Under the pieces are notes generated by a model that saw nothing but the letters and a program-made list of their open reading frames with translations, ran no database searches and was not told where the DNA came from. From positions 10,719,532-10,783,531 of the forward strand of contig OX439137.1 of NCBI GenBank assembly GCA_949318235.1: a DNA stretch of 64,000 nt. The letters run 5' to 3'. Source of the stretch: Ecdyonurus torrentis (Eukaryota > Arthropoda > Insecta > Ephemeroptera > Heptageniidae). Of this stretch, positions 15,862-27,402 are shown in pieces. A program made the translations under genes and the position numbers. The first letter of the stretch is position 1. Each line of letters opens with the position of its first letter.

Positions 15862-16170
15862 TATAGGGTGTATGAGCATGACGTTATATTTAATGCACTT
15901 GGACGCTATACTGGAGTAATGAATAACATTGCTCAGCATAGGACAAAAATCATTTTTGGCTATTTTCTTTGAGAAATTGGTTAATTTTTTTTTTTATTAT
16001 TATTTTTCTCACAAACTTGAGAAACTAATTCAACCTATTAACAGTATCAATGCTATCAAAAAGATTGTTTATTATTTTTAAACTTCCTAATTGAGTCATT
16101 TCCCTTTATGGCTCATGTTATTGAGTGACTCAATATGGCGTCAACTTTAACATGAATGCACACACCCTAT
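15862..16170 (+). mobile_element. MITE family I, copy 1
   Basis: It starts TATAGGGTGTATG and ends CACACACCCTAT, giving short inverted ends. The interior matches three other copies (about 36918-37240, 58590-58900, 48370-48655): a left block with ATTTAATGCACTTGG and a right block ending AACATGAATGCA. The family is AT-rich, about 310 bp, and lacks any coding frame. The TATA at the outer ends fits a TA target site as in Tc1/mariner elements, but this is not proved. Confidence 0.8.
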
Positions 16171-19001
16171 GGCTTTGTATAAGCTGTGTAAAATTAGTTC
16201 TAAAAATGTACTTTTCTCCGTGTTTTTAAACAGCTTTAGTCTGTCAAGAAAAATAATGATAATTGCTAAAATTTAAATAATTCGGCCTAAAAAATGAAAA
16301 CGAACAAAAAAGTTAAATTAATTTCTAAAATTATTGAGATAGAGAATATAACTACTCTTAAAACTTTCTATAAAACATGAAAAAAAAGAGGAGTTACTGA
16401 ATGTTAAATTAATACTTTTTATTGTTCATTTATTGTAAATGTTTATTTAAAAATTAACTATATTTATTAGACATTGGTAGTTTACAGTAACATTACATCA
16501 TTAAAATAAGTTACACTACATGCGTCTCGACAAAATTTTGTAATTATAATATATACATTTCTTAAATAATAAAATTATCAAGATATTAGGGTATCAATTC
16601 CATGTCTAAAAATGCACTCATACAGAAACACATGAGAAATTAAGTAAAAGAGTCAATCAATTATCAATATCTCATACGCTAAAAATAGCAGAAATATTAA
16701 AATTTGCAAAAGACACACGAAATGTGTTTTTGGTACGGGAAAAAAAAAAAAAAAAAAAACTCATGATTAGCATTTCTAACTATTTTTTTTACTGAAGCTT
16801 TAAATATAATACACGGGAAAAAAATACTTAAGGCAGGTATTAAATCCTGTGTACATGTAAATGCAATAGGTAGACATATAACCTAGAACATAGGTATTAT
16901 TATACTACAATAATATACCTAATGTAGGTGAGGTGCAATATGTTACAATAAAAGTGTGACTCACTTGTTAAATTACGTGGTATTGTAGTTTATAACTACC
17001 TGTTCCAAATAAAAGTGTACCTAGACTTCATGTACTGTACCTACTATAGGTAGCCATTTTTTTCCTTGTAATAATATATTTTTTATCAGCTATAATATAA
17101 TATATACAATTAATAAAATACTGTATAATATACGTAACTAGAATATCAATAAGCATTATGTCAAAATACAGTACAAATTGATCATGAAATGTAATTAAAC
17201 ATTTTTGCACGTGTGTGTCCAAAATGTCGAGGGCATATATCTGACATCATGTAGCCTAAATCCGGATATTACATTACAAGTACAAGTCCATTCTGATCAA
17301 TTATATAGTGAAAGGTTATAGGGTATTATTGTAGTAAAGGTTTAATATTATATAAAATAAAAATAAAAAAAAACTAGAGCAGTATCTTTATGATTTATGT
17401 TTTATATCCTTTCCAATGTTCGCTATACACTTACAATGTAATTGGGTTTAATTTTTATTGTTAAATTGTGAATGACGTCATCGCTTAAAATATTACTTAC
17501 AAGGTAATTGTTTTTGTTATTATTTTATAGTAAAGCTATAAAGCTATGTACGTATTTACATATTGTGAGTAAATTTTACCATCGTTACACGTTTTCCTTG
17601 TTAATATTTTGTGACGCTAAATTTTGTGATTTGTCTTTCTTTTTACATAACAAATGTGCATTCAAAAGTGATGCGTTTTATATTGCAAGAAAAGTGTAGT
17701 TCGTGTATTAAAAAATAAAAATAAAATAATAATAATAAAAAAATAAATAAAAAAGCTTCACTTCACCCTTCCGATAAATCGTATAAAAGGGCAGCACAAT
17801 TAATAATGAAAAGATATAACAAAAAATACATAAATAAATGAAAATAAACGAGTTAGTTAGTAATTCAATCAATATATAAACTCAATCAATCAGCAGTCAA
17901 ATAAAGCCATATTTATTAATTGATTGAACTTATATTATGTAAAAAATAGGTTCTTAATTCACATATAGCTATAATTTTCCATCCTTATATAATCCACCTG
18001 ATATAATTTATCCACTTATTTATCTATCTACAAGAATTACTCAAAATATTTATGAGCTGTGAAAGAGAAATGTTGGAATCCATAAAGTATTTTTCCAATG
18101 CATAACCTTACATTTTTAACTACGTCTTATACGGTATATAAAAAAAGGCTGAGTAATATTCAATGCATAATATTTATATAGTTTCCGTGCCAAAAAAAGT
18201 TGAAGTACACTTTTCTACGCCTATCAGAAACAAATCTATTTATATATATATATAATACTAACTTCTTATTTTTAAGGTATTGTTACAAATGATAGCAAAG
18301 TTGTTTGTGAAATCGCCTCTCTCTAGATACTGTGTATGTAATTTTTCTTTAATATTCTTAATGTTGAATTGAAGATAAATAAAAACATAGTCTAGGTTTT
18401 ACCAGTTTTTTGTTGTTGTTGTAGTACTTCAATTATATTTGTTATTTTATAATACGCTGTTGTTCATTTACTATTTACCGTTCTGTAAACATTTATACTG
18501 CTACTTTTTTTTATACATATTTCAATCGTGATATAAATTGTCCATATGTTGGTATTTGCAAAGGTTTTTGATGTAATTTCTAAACACTACTTTTTTTTTT
18601 TTTTTTTTTTTTTTATATAATTTCTGAACATTACTTTTCCTTTTTTATTGTTTGTTATTTGTTATTTTTTATTTTTGTTTTGTTTAACGTCCCATAATTT
18701 TGTTTTCTTCTTTTTTCAGCTATGCAGCAAATAAATACATTTGGGGATAAAATAACGTAATGTAAGTGAGAAAGATTTTTTTGTAGTATTTTAAACACGT
18801 GAGCTTTTTCTATATTTATCAATAAATGTATATAATGTAATTTTTAAGTTAGTAAAAGTTTTTAGTATTTATACAGTATAAAGGTTAGAGAATCTTAATT
18901 GAAAATGTTGAATTACAGTATACTGTAGCCCAAATCATTATTTTACCAATACAATGATAAAATAAATGTCATGTCGTATATATAGTGGATACAATCATTC
19001 A
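16171..19001. other. Long AT-rich gene-free stretch
   Basis: Open frames at 17028-17222 and 17508-17699 are short and featureless. One exact TGACGTCA lies at 17473-17480. Poly-A and poly-T runs occur near 16740, 17360 and 18592. Nothing else is recognised. Confidence 0.55.
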
Positions 19002-19336
19002 TTAAAGGGAAAGTTCAGGGGTTACAACATGGCCTTTTCAATAATAGATAATGAGATGAACTGTTCACTGACTCACATATTATCGCCCAAAGACCTTCCG
19101 TAGCTCCGCAAACTTGCGCTCATCTTGCGAGATAAGCAACCCGCTATAACATTTTCTATAGTAAAGCCGTAATGACGTTAAAGTTACGGAAAGGGTTGCA
19201 TATCTCGCAGGATGATCACAAGTTTTTGGGGCTACGGAAGGGCTTTGGGTCATCATAATATGTGAGTTTATGAACAGTTTTTCTCATTATCTAACATTGA
19301 AGAAGCCATGTTGTAACCCTTGAACTTCCTCTTTAA
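19002..19336. mobile_element. TTAA-flanked foldback MITE (AGTTCAGGGG family), copy 1
   Basis: The left end reads TTAA then AGGGAAAGTTCAGGGG, and the reverse complement of the right end reads TTAA then AGAGGAAGTTCAAGGG. The arms continue through GTTACAACATGGC and onward to GATAATGAGA, so the element folds back over much of its length. A central part contains GTAGCTCCG and CGTTAAAG pieces that also pair. A shorter copy lies at 55913-56072. No protein is encoded. Confidence 0.92.
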
Positions 19337-19513
19337 GGTGAATTGCATACAAGGGAAAAGGGAATTTAAGAAAATATTGTTGTTTATGAGAGCTATACTG
19401 TAAAATACTTACATTTGAATTATGGACAAAAGTATATGCGTAAATAATCAATGATATTCTAGCCCGATATTATACAACATTATTCGTAACGTCCTAGTAC
19501 CAGCAATATTATA

Positions 19514-19821
19514 GGCGTAGAACACATTGAACCAAAACATGTCTAATATTATACTAACATACCTAAATAACAACGTTGATTTGGCCGAAGTCATTTATTT
19601 CCAATTTATTTTCCATTCACAAAATGGCAGCTGCGGGTTTGTGACGTCATGGTTTGCCTGTTTCTGCGCGCGTGGGCTAGTGAGCTGTGACGTCACAAAC
19701 CCGCAGCTGTGATTTTGTGAATGAAAAATAAATTAGAAATCAATGACTACGGCCAAATTAACGTTGATATTTAGGTATGTTAGGTTATTAGACATATTTT
19801 TTGTTGAAGGTGTTCTACGCC
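19514..19821. mobile_element. Long-armed foldback MITE
   Basis: Two arms of roughly 140 bases are near-perfect inverted copies. They start GGCGTAGAACAC and end GTGTTCTACGCC, and the inner part CAGCTGCGGGTTTGTGACG is exact in both arms. They enclose a G+C-rich centre with a GCGCGCG string. Each arm carries one exact TGACGTCA (19642-19649 and 19688-19695). The frame at 19527-19712 is read through the left arm and centre and is not a gene. Flanks do not give an unambiguous target duplication. Confidence 0.92.
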
Positions 19822-20979
19822 TTTTAGTAATAATAGCACTGTTAATAAATATTTTGTATACCATAGTTATTTATGTAATTCAAAAATCTTAACATTTATG
19901 CTATAACATAAATGCAGCTTAAATACGCAATTTTTTTTATCCATACGGGTCTGAATTGTATATACAAATAAGTATAATATTATAGATCACTATAATAGAG
20001 TGCCTTTGCACTTGGTGAAAAACAACTTTAATTTACAATACTGCAAAATTGAGCTAGTCTATCTCTTCTGTTTGTATTTATAGCTTTGAACTGACCTATG
20101 AGTAATACAGATCAGACAAAAAAAAATCATGACGGTGCAAAAATATTAATAATAATATCCAAAAAATTCAATGAATATTTCAACATTCTTAATTGTATTT
20201 CCAATCAAAATATATCCATTATTATTAATAACATAGAAAATTAAATGATATTAAGTAAAACAACAAAATTCTATATTTAAAATCTAAAAATTGCCAAGTA
20301 ATGCTCTTGAATTTTTCATTATAAACCTTGATATTTAAAATTGACATAAAGCATTGTTAAAAATGTTTAGATACCCAGACAGATCTCTACTTTCCCGGCT
20401 CTTTGATGTAGAATCTTTATCTTTATCTTTTTTTTTTATTTTATTTTTTTTTTTGCAATAATGTACTTAGCTATAGTAGCTATACATGAAATTCCCTTAA
20501 AGGCTTAAAGTGATGTATTATCTGTACATATAATTGACCTAGGAGGAACAACAGCTACGTTACTTTTTTTATTATTATTATTATTTTTTTTTTTTGCTTT
20601 TGACATGTTCCGTTTGCTCTGATTGCAAAACATTATTAGCGCCGATCAATTGCTTATGCTCGCGGAGTATGATGCTCCGTAGTTCACAACAGTCAAGTAG
20701 TGGAGAGAGCTTGCAAGGAAGATCAGTGTGAGATTCCGAGCCTCTATTGCGAGTGATGACCCAGAGATATCATGACTCAAGAAAGTCATGGTGCATTTCG
20801 CATTCGTAAAACAATTGCACACATGCATGGTAGCGTAAATACAAGCAAAAATACTCAAATATATTTTTGGGCTGTAATAATTTTTTATAACGATCGTTGC
20901 CATTTAGTATAGTCTGAAGAAAAGAAAAAAGTTGGTACAGGTGGTAGTTATATGGCAAAGGACACCTAATTTCCTATCC
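19822..20979. other. AT-rich sequence, nothing recognised
   Basis: The stretch at 20640-20790 is of more balanced composition and contains short open frames on the minus strand, none with a domain. No gene is supported. Confidence 0.5.
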
Positions 20980-21455
20980 TTAAAGCCATAAAACAGCATG
21001 TGCTTTTTAATGAATAAACACGAAATAGGATCTTCAAAACTTATGACAATTTTTACCAGAGTGTTAATGTAGCCCAACCAGAGATCGTGAAAATACTGTA
21101 AATTATGCAATTTGCGTGACTATTCATGTTTCTGACGTCAGAAACATGCAAAAATTAGAAAGAAAAAAAATGTTGTGCGGGTTTCATAAATCGAAATTTT
21201 CTGCTACGAAATTACTGCTACGGAGCTACAGTCAGCGTTTGAGACAAACTAAAGTTATTGCCGACGCAGCCGTCAGTCGGTCTTTTTGCGACAAGGACCG
21301 TTAGAGTGCGCTAGAGTTAGGATTGGTCTAACTTTTTGCGCAAAGCCAATCGGGAGCCAGCGATAGTTGTCGCACGGTTATCGCTCAGGCAGCGATTGAC
21401 GGCTGCTTCGGCCTTTATGTGACTATGGCTATGTTTTTTTCTGATCTTCCTTTAA
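20980..21455 (-). mobile_element. TTAA MITE family A, copy 1, carrying a nested MITE
   Basis: It begins TTAA then AGCCATA and ends CTTTAA, and matches the family A consensus in reverse orientation. Its centre holds the perfect 24-bp palindrome CATGTTTC-TGACGTCA-GAAACATG at 21125-21148. The right part is interrupted at 21260-21412 by a different inverted-repeat element, after which family A sequence resumes in shortened form. Open frames through it are shadows. Confidence 0.88.
21260..21412. mobile_element. Nested 153-bp G+C-rich MITE
   Basis: The ends GCCGACGCAGCCGTCAGTCG and, as reverse complement of the right end, GCCGAAGCAGCCGTCAATCG form a 20-bp terminal inverted repeat with two differences. 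The flanks rejoin into the family A consensus with a short T-rich overlap, so this is a clear insertion into an older element. Its interior words CTAACTTTTTGCG and GCCAATC resemble the interior of the 8944-9538 MITE, which hints at shared ancestry. Confidence 0.85.
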
Positions 21456-22040
21456 ACAATGTGCGACCATACTTTAAGCAATTTTTCAGAAAACTGCTGT
21501 CTCTTAGACTGAAAATTCAAATGACGCATCGTAGATACACTTTTATTAAAACTGTAATAAAAAGAAAAAAAATCCCGATTAAAAAAGCATTGACGTGGCT
21601 AAACGTGAACAAGTAAAGTGTATGGTTGTAACAACTAATAACAAGAAAAGTGTACTTATAAAACATATAATATCCATTGGGATCAAATTAAGTTTTCTTA
21701 ATCTGCACCAATTCAGCTTCATTAGTTAAAACGAACATAATAATATAACTATTGCAAAGATATAATACACACAAGAAATCCTGTCAAATATCCGGAACTG
21801 TGTCGATATGATTGTTATAATATAGAAAAAAAAATGCAATATGAATCATTTTTAGTTAACAAGGTTAGTATACGGGATATATACTATAAAGTGCTTTTTT
21901 TTTAATACTATTAATTCAATCCTTGAAAAATATTCATTGCTTTAGGTCATATTTTGATACTAATATCTTACCTTTCATTGTGAATGAAAGGAATAAATAA
22001 TGATCAAAATTAATAATAAAAATACAATTGCAATATATAG

Positions 22041-22125
<85 letters not shown>

Positions 22126-22389
22126 CTTCATAAGAGTAAGTGATTGATATATTTATTGTAATTGTTAGTCATGATGTTAAGGATACGGAAAATATATAAG
22201 GAGAGAGAAAAAACATAATATAATTCAGGGCTACTTATGTGTCATTGGATAATTGATTATTACTGGAATTGTAAAAATGATGCATAGAGAATGAGATAAA
22301 AACTATAGTTATTGTAATGGAAAATTTATGCGGTTTTCATTAAAACGGTTGTAAAGAGAGGCCCTTTGCTTTAGTAGAATGTTTTTCTC
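21456..22389. other. AT-rich sequence with (TA)n at 22048-22120
   Basis: It contains a 73-base TA tract and two featureless open frames. No gene is supported. Confidence 0.6.
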
Positions 22390-22732
22390 TTAAAGGAATA
22401 GATCAGAGAAAAACATAAGCATTTATATCACAAAACATTTGATGGGAATTACATAAATAACTTTAGTTTGTCTCAAAACCCAACAGTAGCCCCGTAACAG
22501 TGATCAGAAATTTCAATTTATGCAACCCGCACAACATTTTCATACTAATTTCTGCATGTTTCCGATGTCATAAACATGAATTTTCACGGAAATTGCATAC
22601 TTCACAGTTTTTTCACGCTCTCTCGTGGGGCTACAATAACATTCTGGTAAAAATTGTCACCAGTTTTGAAGATCATATTTCTTGTTTATTCATTAAAAAA
22701 CACATCTTGTTTTATGTGGTCTATGGCATTAA
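22390..22732 (+). mobile_element. TTAA MITE family A, copy 2
   Basis: TTAA then AGGAATAGATCAGAG at the left and GGTCTATGGCA then TTAA at the right define an almost complete copy of about 340 bp. Internal landmarks of the family are all present: TTGATGGGA, TATGCAACCCGCACAAC, the central ATGTTTCCGATGTCAT, CTCTCTCGTGGGGCTAC and GTTTATTCATTAAAAA. The frame at 22500-22739 is incidental. Confidence 0.9.
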
Positions 22733-23141
22733 AATCTAATTTATTTTTCTAAAAATACTTGTTAATCGTGTATTTATTAAGTTTTTTTTTTATTTATTTG
22801 TTACCCTTCTGTTTATGAGAAATTTGGGGATTTGCCCACGTACATTAATAAAAATCAAAAGCCCTATTTCATTCATACTTTCAATCGTTTACATACTATG
22901 TATTCATCAAGGTTAATTAACATAATCAAACCACTTACACAAGAAAAAAAAAAAAGAAGAAACTTTAATGAGTGTTACAATTAACTTCAATATAATTTTG
23001 TTGTAAAAATTTAATCATGCAACAAAAAAACTAGTCATGAACGCAATCAAATTTTAATTTAATAATTATACAATTAACTTTTATTATAATTGACATGGTA
23101 CTGTTAAACCGAATGAAATAAAAAAAGAAGAAAAAAGAAAC

Positions 23142-23503
23142 TTAAAGGCATAGACAAGAAGAAAACATTAGTATTTATTTCACAAAACACTTGATGGGAC
23201 TTACATAATTAACATTAGTTTGTCTCAAAAACTAACTGTAGCGCCGTCTATTGCTACGGCGGCGCCGTAGCAATAGAAAATTTCGATTCATTCAACCTGC
23301 TCAACATTTTTATACTACTTTTTGCCTGTTTATGACGTCATAAATAGAAATATTCATGCAAATTGCACACTATACTGTTTTTTTTCACGCTCTCTTTTAG
23401 AGGGGTTACATTTACGATAAAAATTGTATTCACTTGTTTTAGATCCCATTTTATGTTTCATAATTTAAAAGAACTTGTTGTTTGATGTTGTCTATGGCTT
23501 TAA
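23142..23503 (+). mobile_element. TTAA MITE family A, copy 3, with internal hairpin
   Basis: Left end TTAA-AGGCATAGAC and right end GTCTATGGCT-TTAA give the clearest 10-bp inverted ends of the family, one mismatch apart. At 23248-23276 it carries a G+C-rich hairpin, CTATTGCTACGGC and its exact reverse complement around GGC, absent from other copies. It also has an exact TGACGTCA at 23333-23340. Confidence 0.92.
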
Positions 23504-23662
23504 AGATTTATTAAATTTTGGCAGATTAATCATACAAATTTTCAAAATATTCCCATTATAAAATACAAAATTATTTAAATATGAAAAATACATGATGATT
23601 TTCAATAGCAAACAAATTAAGTTGAAAATGAGTCTGCAGTTAATGATGTAAGTACCTTTAAT

Positions 23663-23912
23663 CAGTGGCGGTCCTACAGGGGGGATTGAGGGGCGGATAT
23701 CCCCGGGCCCACTAGGTTTGGGGGGCCCGGGACGAGGCCTACATATAAAAAATTCAAATAAGCTAAAAAAAAATAGAAAAAAAAAAAAAAAAAAAAAAAG
23801 GAACTTAAGGGACGGGAAGAAGAGAGAGAGAGAGAAGTTTAAGAACCAATTTAATGATTTTCATTAGTAAAATTATTCCTAGCAAACAAATTATCCAAAC
23901 AAATTTATAATG

Positions 23913-23943
<31 letters not shown>

Positions 23944-25055
23944 GCATATATAAATCTACAGAAAAAATACAATATCTCTTTAATTTACTAGTAATAATAC
24001 TTCAGTATTTTCTTGTATTTTTAAACAAGGGCCTCCCTGGTTTAAAAAGGTAAAATAAACTATACTTACTATAGAACTAGAATTATAATAAAGACTTAAA
24101 AAATTTCAGGGTGTTATTTTATTGCATTTTCATTCTAAAAGAGGGCAATATCCTAAGTCGATAGATATGGACATTTCTAAGCTTTGAGCTCATTGAGTAT
24201 TAATTCTTTTTAAAATTCTTAAACTGACATTACGGTAACTTTTCCTATGCCCGCATGCATAGAGGTATTGCGTGTTGACATTTTTTTTTTTTTTTTTTTT
24301 TTTTAATAGAAATGCTTATTGAACTTAAAATTTACAATTCTGCAAATAAATCGATTCAGGACAATGTCTTCTTTTAGAATTTGAAATAAAATTTTAACCT
24401 GAAAACTTTTTTAGTCTTCCTCATTGGCCTGGCGTAGGTATATAAAAAATTGTTCAATGATAAATAAACACTATAGCTCGATCTACCTAAATTTTAACAT
24501 TTGTATTCGTCAAATTGACCTTGTCCTCTGCTCCTTAAATGATGATGACGATCAACTTTGGCTATTCAAATAGAATATGTGCATTTTTTTTTTTTTTTTT
24601 GGCAAGAGACTAGGGTTTACGAACATCACTTTTGTTTCGGAAATTTGAAAATAATTCTAACAGAAAAAAAAAAAAAAAACTAAAATTTAGCTTTTTGAGA
24701 ATATGAAGGAAACATTTTTTGCATGCGCTTAATCTCGCCTAAATCTGCAAAGTAATTAAAAATAATTTAATTTGCATTATGAATTTTTGTACACTTTTTT
24801 AAAAAAATATTTCATTCTAAATTAAAGTTTAATTGTTTAAAAAAAAAAGAAAAAAAAAAACAAAATAAAAAGATTTTTTTTTTCTTAAAGCTATCTGCAC
24901 TGACAAGTATACTGAATTTATGCACGGAATTGCCTGTAAATAGTCACGTGGTAAAAAAATCGCGCCTGCGGCGGGCTATTAGCGCTTCGCGCATCTATTG
25001 AGGGGGCCCTGTCAGATTTCTGTCCCCGGGCCCAAAATTCGTAGGACCGCCACTG
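23663..25055. mobile_element. Non-autonomous hAT-type DNA transposon, 1393 bp
   Basis: The ends CAGTGGCGGTCCTA and TAGGACCGCCACTG are exact inverted repeats. They are flanked by a perfect 8-bp direct duplication CCTTTAAT (23655-23662 and 25056-25063). CAGTGGCG ends with an 8-bp duplication are diagnostic of the hAT superfamily. GGGCCC-rich subterminal blocks lie just inside both ends. The interior is AT-rich with long A and T runs, has no transposase frame, and contains a decayed copy (24541-24626) of the MITE seen at 4292-4407. Confidence 0.95.
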
Positions 25056-25374
25056 CCTTTAATAATAATACTTGAAGACTCAATTATATTTTTTTCTATA
25101 GAGTATATATCAATAAACATTAAGTTTTTTTTTATATACATATTAATGGTTTGATTGTTACAAGAAGGCTGTAAATAAAAACAAAAACAAACGTTAATTA
25201 GAGAGAGAGGAAAAGTATTATTTATTGTGATGATTATTTTTCAAGTTTATTGCAATTATTGAAGGTTCAATGCTTTTTATTGTCAGATGAAAGTACATAT
25301 TACTCAGGCTTATTCGCTTATTATAAAGACGTCAAAGTTAAAATTAACGTAAAAAAAAAAAAAGAAAAAAAATC

Positions 25375-26103
25375 TTAAAGCTATAGACAACATGAAACAA
25401 CATGGTCTTTTCATTTCATTTCATTTCATTTCATTTCATTTTTTTTTTTTTTTTTTTTTTTTTTTGCTAAGGTACTGGCAGTTTCCCAACTGCATTTAAG
25501 TACCCCAAATCTGACGAAACCCTACTTGCGGGTTAATCCAAAACGAGTCGGCCACGGCCTATAAAGCAAACATTCCGGCATTCGCCGTAACAGACTGAGG
25601 AAACCGTGGAAACACTCAGTCAAGATGGTCGGCAAAGTTGACCTTGCCTCCTGAATCTCCAAGCTAGCTCCTTTCGTAAAAGCCTGGACAGTGGCTGAGA
25701 TCGAACCCGCGACGTCTTGAATGCAAGCCGGAGGCGTGATTCACTAGACAATGGAGTCTTTTTTTTCTTTTTTTTTTCTTCCATTTGCAATGATCAAACA
25801 CAAAATGGGATCTATAAAACTGACGAAAATTTTTACTAGAGTGCAAATGTGGCCCCACAAGAGAGTGTAAAAAAACTGTAAAGTATACAATTTGCGTGAA
25901 TAATGTCTGTTTATTACGGCAGACACAGACAAAAAAAAATTGCATGAAAATGTTGTACAAGTTGTATAAATCAAAATTTTCTGATCGCTGCTACTGCGCT
26001 ATAGTTATTTTTTTTTTTTAGACAAGCTAGTGTTACGTATGTTGGTCTCATCATGTGTTTTGTGATGTAAATGCTAATGTTTTCTTCTTCTCTATGCCTT
26101 TAA
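25375..26103 (-). mobile_element. TTAA MITE family A, copy 4, split by a SINE
   Basis: Left TTAA-AGCTATAGAC and right TCTATGCCT-TTAA match the family ends in reverse orientation. The copy is interrupted at about 25405-25762 by a tRNA-derived SINE. The two family A halves resume the consensus on either side (AACAACATGG before; AAACACAAAATGGGATC after). The overlapping minus-strand frames at 25664-25974 are composite artefacts. Confidence 0.88.
25412..25755 (-). mobile_element. tRNA-derived SINE inserted in a family A MITE
   Basis: Read on the minus strand, the head holds an A-box-like TGTCTAGTGAATCACG and, about 35 bases on, a B-box-like GGTTCGATCTC, the RNA polymerase III promoter pair of tRNA genes. 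A CTTGCAT loop in between resembles a tRNA anticodon loop. A body of about 240 bases of balanced composition follows, then an A-run and five or so AAATG units as tail. GTCTTTT at 25405-25411 and 25756-25762 is a plausible target duplication. Part of the body recurs at 60144-60342. The SINE family name is unknown to me. Confidence 0.85.
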
Positions 26104-26305
26104 ATGTATGTAAAAACTTAATACTTTTTATGAGCGGTGAGAGAGACTATAATGTATGGGACAATTTGTTAAAAAAGAGGTTTCCACAGTTAGATATTTT
26201 TAAGTGTTCTAATCACAATTATTAACCACGTCATAGATTTTCTCTCTATATTTTTATTATACTGCCCGCAGTGATGTACGTTAGTTTCTCATTATATTGT
26301 CTTTT

Positions 26306-26564
26306 TTAAAGATGCTTAACAAGAATTCTTTTTGTGTTACAAATTACAAAATGGAACTTACAAAAAAAAAAAAAAAAAAAAAAAAAAGCTTAAACAATTC
26401 AAATTATGCAAACAGCACAACATGTTCTTTTTCTGGAAAAAAAATTGAATAGACTGCATACTTAACAGCTATTTAGCGCTCTCTTGCATGATTAAATTTT
26501 TAGTTAGAGAAACTGAGCATCATTTTCTGAGGACCCATTTTGTTAGACATGTTGCTAGACTTAA
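26306..26564 (+). mobile_element. TTAA MITE family A, copy 5, degraded
   Basis: Recognisable family words remain in order: TTAAAGATGC at the start, AATGGAACTTAC, TTATGCAAACAGCACAACAT, GACTGCATACTTAACAG, GCGCTCTCTTG, and a final ACTTAA. The central CRE-like palindrome is lost and an A-run replaces part of the left half. Confidence 0.65.
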
Positions 26565-27399
26565 AGTAAGAGAGACAGAGAGAGAGAAAGAGAGCATGAT
26601 AGTATTGTGAGAATTTGGATGAAGAATAAAGAACAAAGAATAAAAACGTGAATCACTGTCTTAAGACCATCTGTACTTTTAATAATAAAAACACAACATG
26701 ACATAAAAAAATACAGTGTGTGTGTACATACATATAATGAGGCATTGTGCAATTATAATTGAAATATCTTAAATATATGCTATAGCTAAATAATATTAAT
26801 TAGGCTACCTATAAATAAGAGAGAGAGAGAGAGAGAGAGAAGTATAACTTGCATAATAAAGTTAGTCATGACCTGATAGCGTAGACAAGATTATAAAAAT
26901 TAAGCAGTACTTAATTTTCTTTGCAATTATTTGATTTTACTTGCATGTGTGTATAATTGGTAACAATATGTTATTTAAAAATATATAACATTCAATACAA
27001 TTCCAATTTTTTTCACCAATAAAAAATTATTTTATCTTTATTTAAACAACCAATATATTGACTTTAATTTACGCAATATGCATGAATTTGCAGGTATACC
27101 AACTATACAGAATCTTCACTTTCGTTTATTAATTTAACATTTTTAATATTTAAAATCTGTATTAAACGCGTTATAAATCTATAAAATATCGAGTGATATA
27201 GGATCAAAACATTTTTTTTTTGTTATATCAAACAGGTGGGCTTTCTTGTAAGAAATAAGTCTAATGAATCATAACTTAAAAAAAATAATAATAAATAAAT
27301 AAAAAAAAAAAAAAAGAAAGAAAGAAAGAAAGAAAAGAAAAGGTCATTGCAATTTTTGGTAATACAAAACTGTAGAATCCCTGAAAATATTAAATATCT
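26565..27399. other. AT-rich sequence with short (GA)n tracts
   Basis: GA tracts occur at about 26570-26595 and 26818-26842, and an A/AAAG run at about 27300-27341. No gene was found. Confidence 0.6.
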
Positions 27400-27402
27400 A
27401 TA

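Noticed and set aside
25664..25974. Two overlapping minus-strand proteins of 98 and 76 residues
   Set aside because: They span the junction of a SINE and a MITE, so the reading frames are accidental.
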